Positions 62,584-64,000 of a stretch of 64,000 nt of DNA are shown here, piece by piece; within the stretch, counting starts at the first letter, position 1; each line of letters opens with the position of its first letter. The position numbers and the translations under genes were made by a program. The notes under the pieces are model-generated. The model was not told the origin of the DNA. It was given only the letters and a program-made list of their open reading frames with translations, and did no database searches. The stretch is from Glandiceps talaboti (lineage: Eukaryota > Hemichordata > Enteropneusta > Spengelidae), in NCBI RefSeq assembly GCF_964340395.1, contig NC_135565.1, positions 9,288,742 to 9,352,741 of the forward strand, in the 5' to 3' direction.

Positions 62584-64000
62584 GCACTGTTAAAATAAAA
62601 CCATGGTAACAATGCACTGTTAAAATAAAACCATGGTAACAATGCACTGTTAATATAGAACCATGGTAACAATGCACTGTTAATATAGAACCATGGTAAC
62701 AATACACTGTTAATATAGAACCATGGTAACAATGCACTGTTAAAATAAAACCATGGTAACAATGCACTGTTAATATAGAACCATGGTAACAATACACTGT
62801 TAATTTAGAACCATGGTAACAGTACACTGTTAATATAGAACCATGGTAACAATACACTGTTAATATAGAACCATGGTAACAATACACTGTTAATATAGAA
62901 CCATGGTAACAATACACTGTTAATATAGAACCATGGTAACAATACACTGTTAATATAGAACCATGGTAACAATACACTGTTAATATAGAACCATGGTAAC
63001 AATACACTGTTAATATAGAACCATGGTAACAGTACACTGTTAATATAGAACCATGGTAACAGTACACTGTTAATATAGAACCATGGTAACAGTACACTGT
63101 TAATATAGAACCATGGTAACAGTACACTGTTAATATAGAACCATGGTAACAATGCACTGTTAATATAGAACCATGGTAACAATACACTGTTAATATAGAA
63201 CCATGGTAACAATACACTGTTAATTTAGAACCATGGTAACAATACACTGTTAATATAGAACCATGGTAACAATACACTGTTAATATAGAACCATGGTAAC
63301 AGTACACTGTTAATATAGAACCATGGTAACAGTACACTGTTAATATAGAACCATGGTAACAATACACTGTTAATTTAGAACCATGGTAACAATACACTGT
63401 TAATATAGAACCATGGTAACAATACACTGTTAATATAGAACCATGGTAACAATACACTGTTAATATAGAACCATGGTAACAATACACTGTTAATATAGAA
63501 CCATGGTAACAATACACTGTTAATATAGAACCATGGTAACAATACACTGTTAATATAGAACCATGGTAACAGTACACTGTTAATATAGAACCATGGTAAC
63601 AATACACTGTTAATATAGAACCATGGTAACAATGCACTGTTAATTTAGAACCATGTTAACAATACACTGTTAATATAGAACCATGGTAACAATACACTGT
63701 TAATTTAGAACCATGGTAACAATACACTGTTAATATAGAACCATGGTAACAATACACTGTTAATATAGAACCATGGTAACAATGCACTGTTAATATAGAA
63801 CCATGGTAACAATGCACTGTTAATTTAGAACCATGGTAACAATACACTGTTAATATAGAACCATGGTAACAATGCACTGTTAATATAGAACCATGGTAAC
63901 AATACACTGTTAATATAGAACCATGGTAACAATACACTGTTAATATAGAACCATGGTAACAATACACTGTTAATTTAGAACCATGGTAACAATACACTGT
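62584..64000. repeat. 30-bp minisatellite, ~47 units, runs off the window
   Basis: Unit ACTGTTAATATAGAACCATG plus GTAACAATAC, 30 bases, with a few positions varying (AATG/AATA/AGTA; TATAG/TTTAG/AATAA). The unit length is a multiple of three, which explains the 357-codon open frame on the minus strand. No gene. Confidence 0.97.

Noticed and set aside
62564-63997. Minus-strand reading frames of 357 and 113 codons
   Set aside because: A 30-bp satellite with unit length divisible by three is open by chance; several frames are open at once.

Overview
The window is nuclear DNA from an animal, most likely a marine invertebrate (a non-vertebrate deuterostome or a spiralian; I cannot name the species). 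The evidence is spliced genes with GT-AG introns, AT-rich introns full of minisatellites, foldback/MITE elements, SINE and LINE pieces, and a DIRS-type retrotransposon. Three protein-coding genes can be supported. (1) Positions 1-26565, plus strand: 27 exons of an LRP4-type low-density-lipoprotein-receptor-related protein, from its last LDL-receptor class A repeat to the stop codon. The earlier LDLa repeats lie upstream of the window. Exons join in frame into about 1,597 residues: LDLa, EGF, calcium-binding EGF, four YWTD beta-propellers each followed by an EGF module, a linker, a transmembrane helix and a cytoplasmic tail with an NPTY motif and a C-terminal PDZ-ligand-like ETEI. (2) 38485-42238, minus strand: seven coding exons of a 243-residue CD63/CD9-like tetraspanin, with a likely untranslated first exon near 54970-55080. 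(3) 56860-57638, plus strand: two coding exons of RPB10/POLR2L (67 residues), the small zinc-binding subunit shared by RNA polymerases I, II and III, with a likely untranslated first exon ending at 55410. Genes 2 and 3 appear to be head-to-head around 55080-55330. The genes belong to unrelated processes (synaptic/Wnt-type receptor signalling, membrane microdomains, transcription) and show no functional operon-like link. Mobile DNA: a 5.5-kb DIRS1-like element (16744-22236) sits in the LRP4 intron between propeller 4 and the last EGF exon. It has 136-bp identical inverted terminal repeats, an internal complementary region that matches both outer ends, a gag-like ORF, RT/RNase H remnants lacking the RT catalytic core, and a tyrosine recombinase with all catalytic residues. 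A 5'-truncated LINE lies at about 23643-24312 (minus). At least three tRNA-related SINE-like copies and six or more MITE or repeat families with two or more copies in the window were seen. Tandem repeats are unusually abundant: 63-bp units open on both strands (29.7-30.65 kb), about 46-bp units (31.9-32.8 kb), an octamer-rich array (34.6-35.0 kb), 28-bp units (48.4-49.0 kb), and 30-bp units filling 62.58 kb to the window edge. Several LRP4 minisatellites abut or copy splice sites; exon 17 (11863-12088) has nine tandem copies of its donor and two or three copies of its acceptor. I saw no bacterial-type defence system, CRISPR array or other obviously new gene system; the most unusual signals are the splice-site-copying repeats and the DIRS structure.
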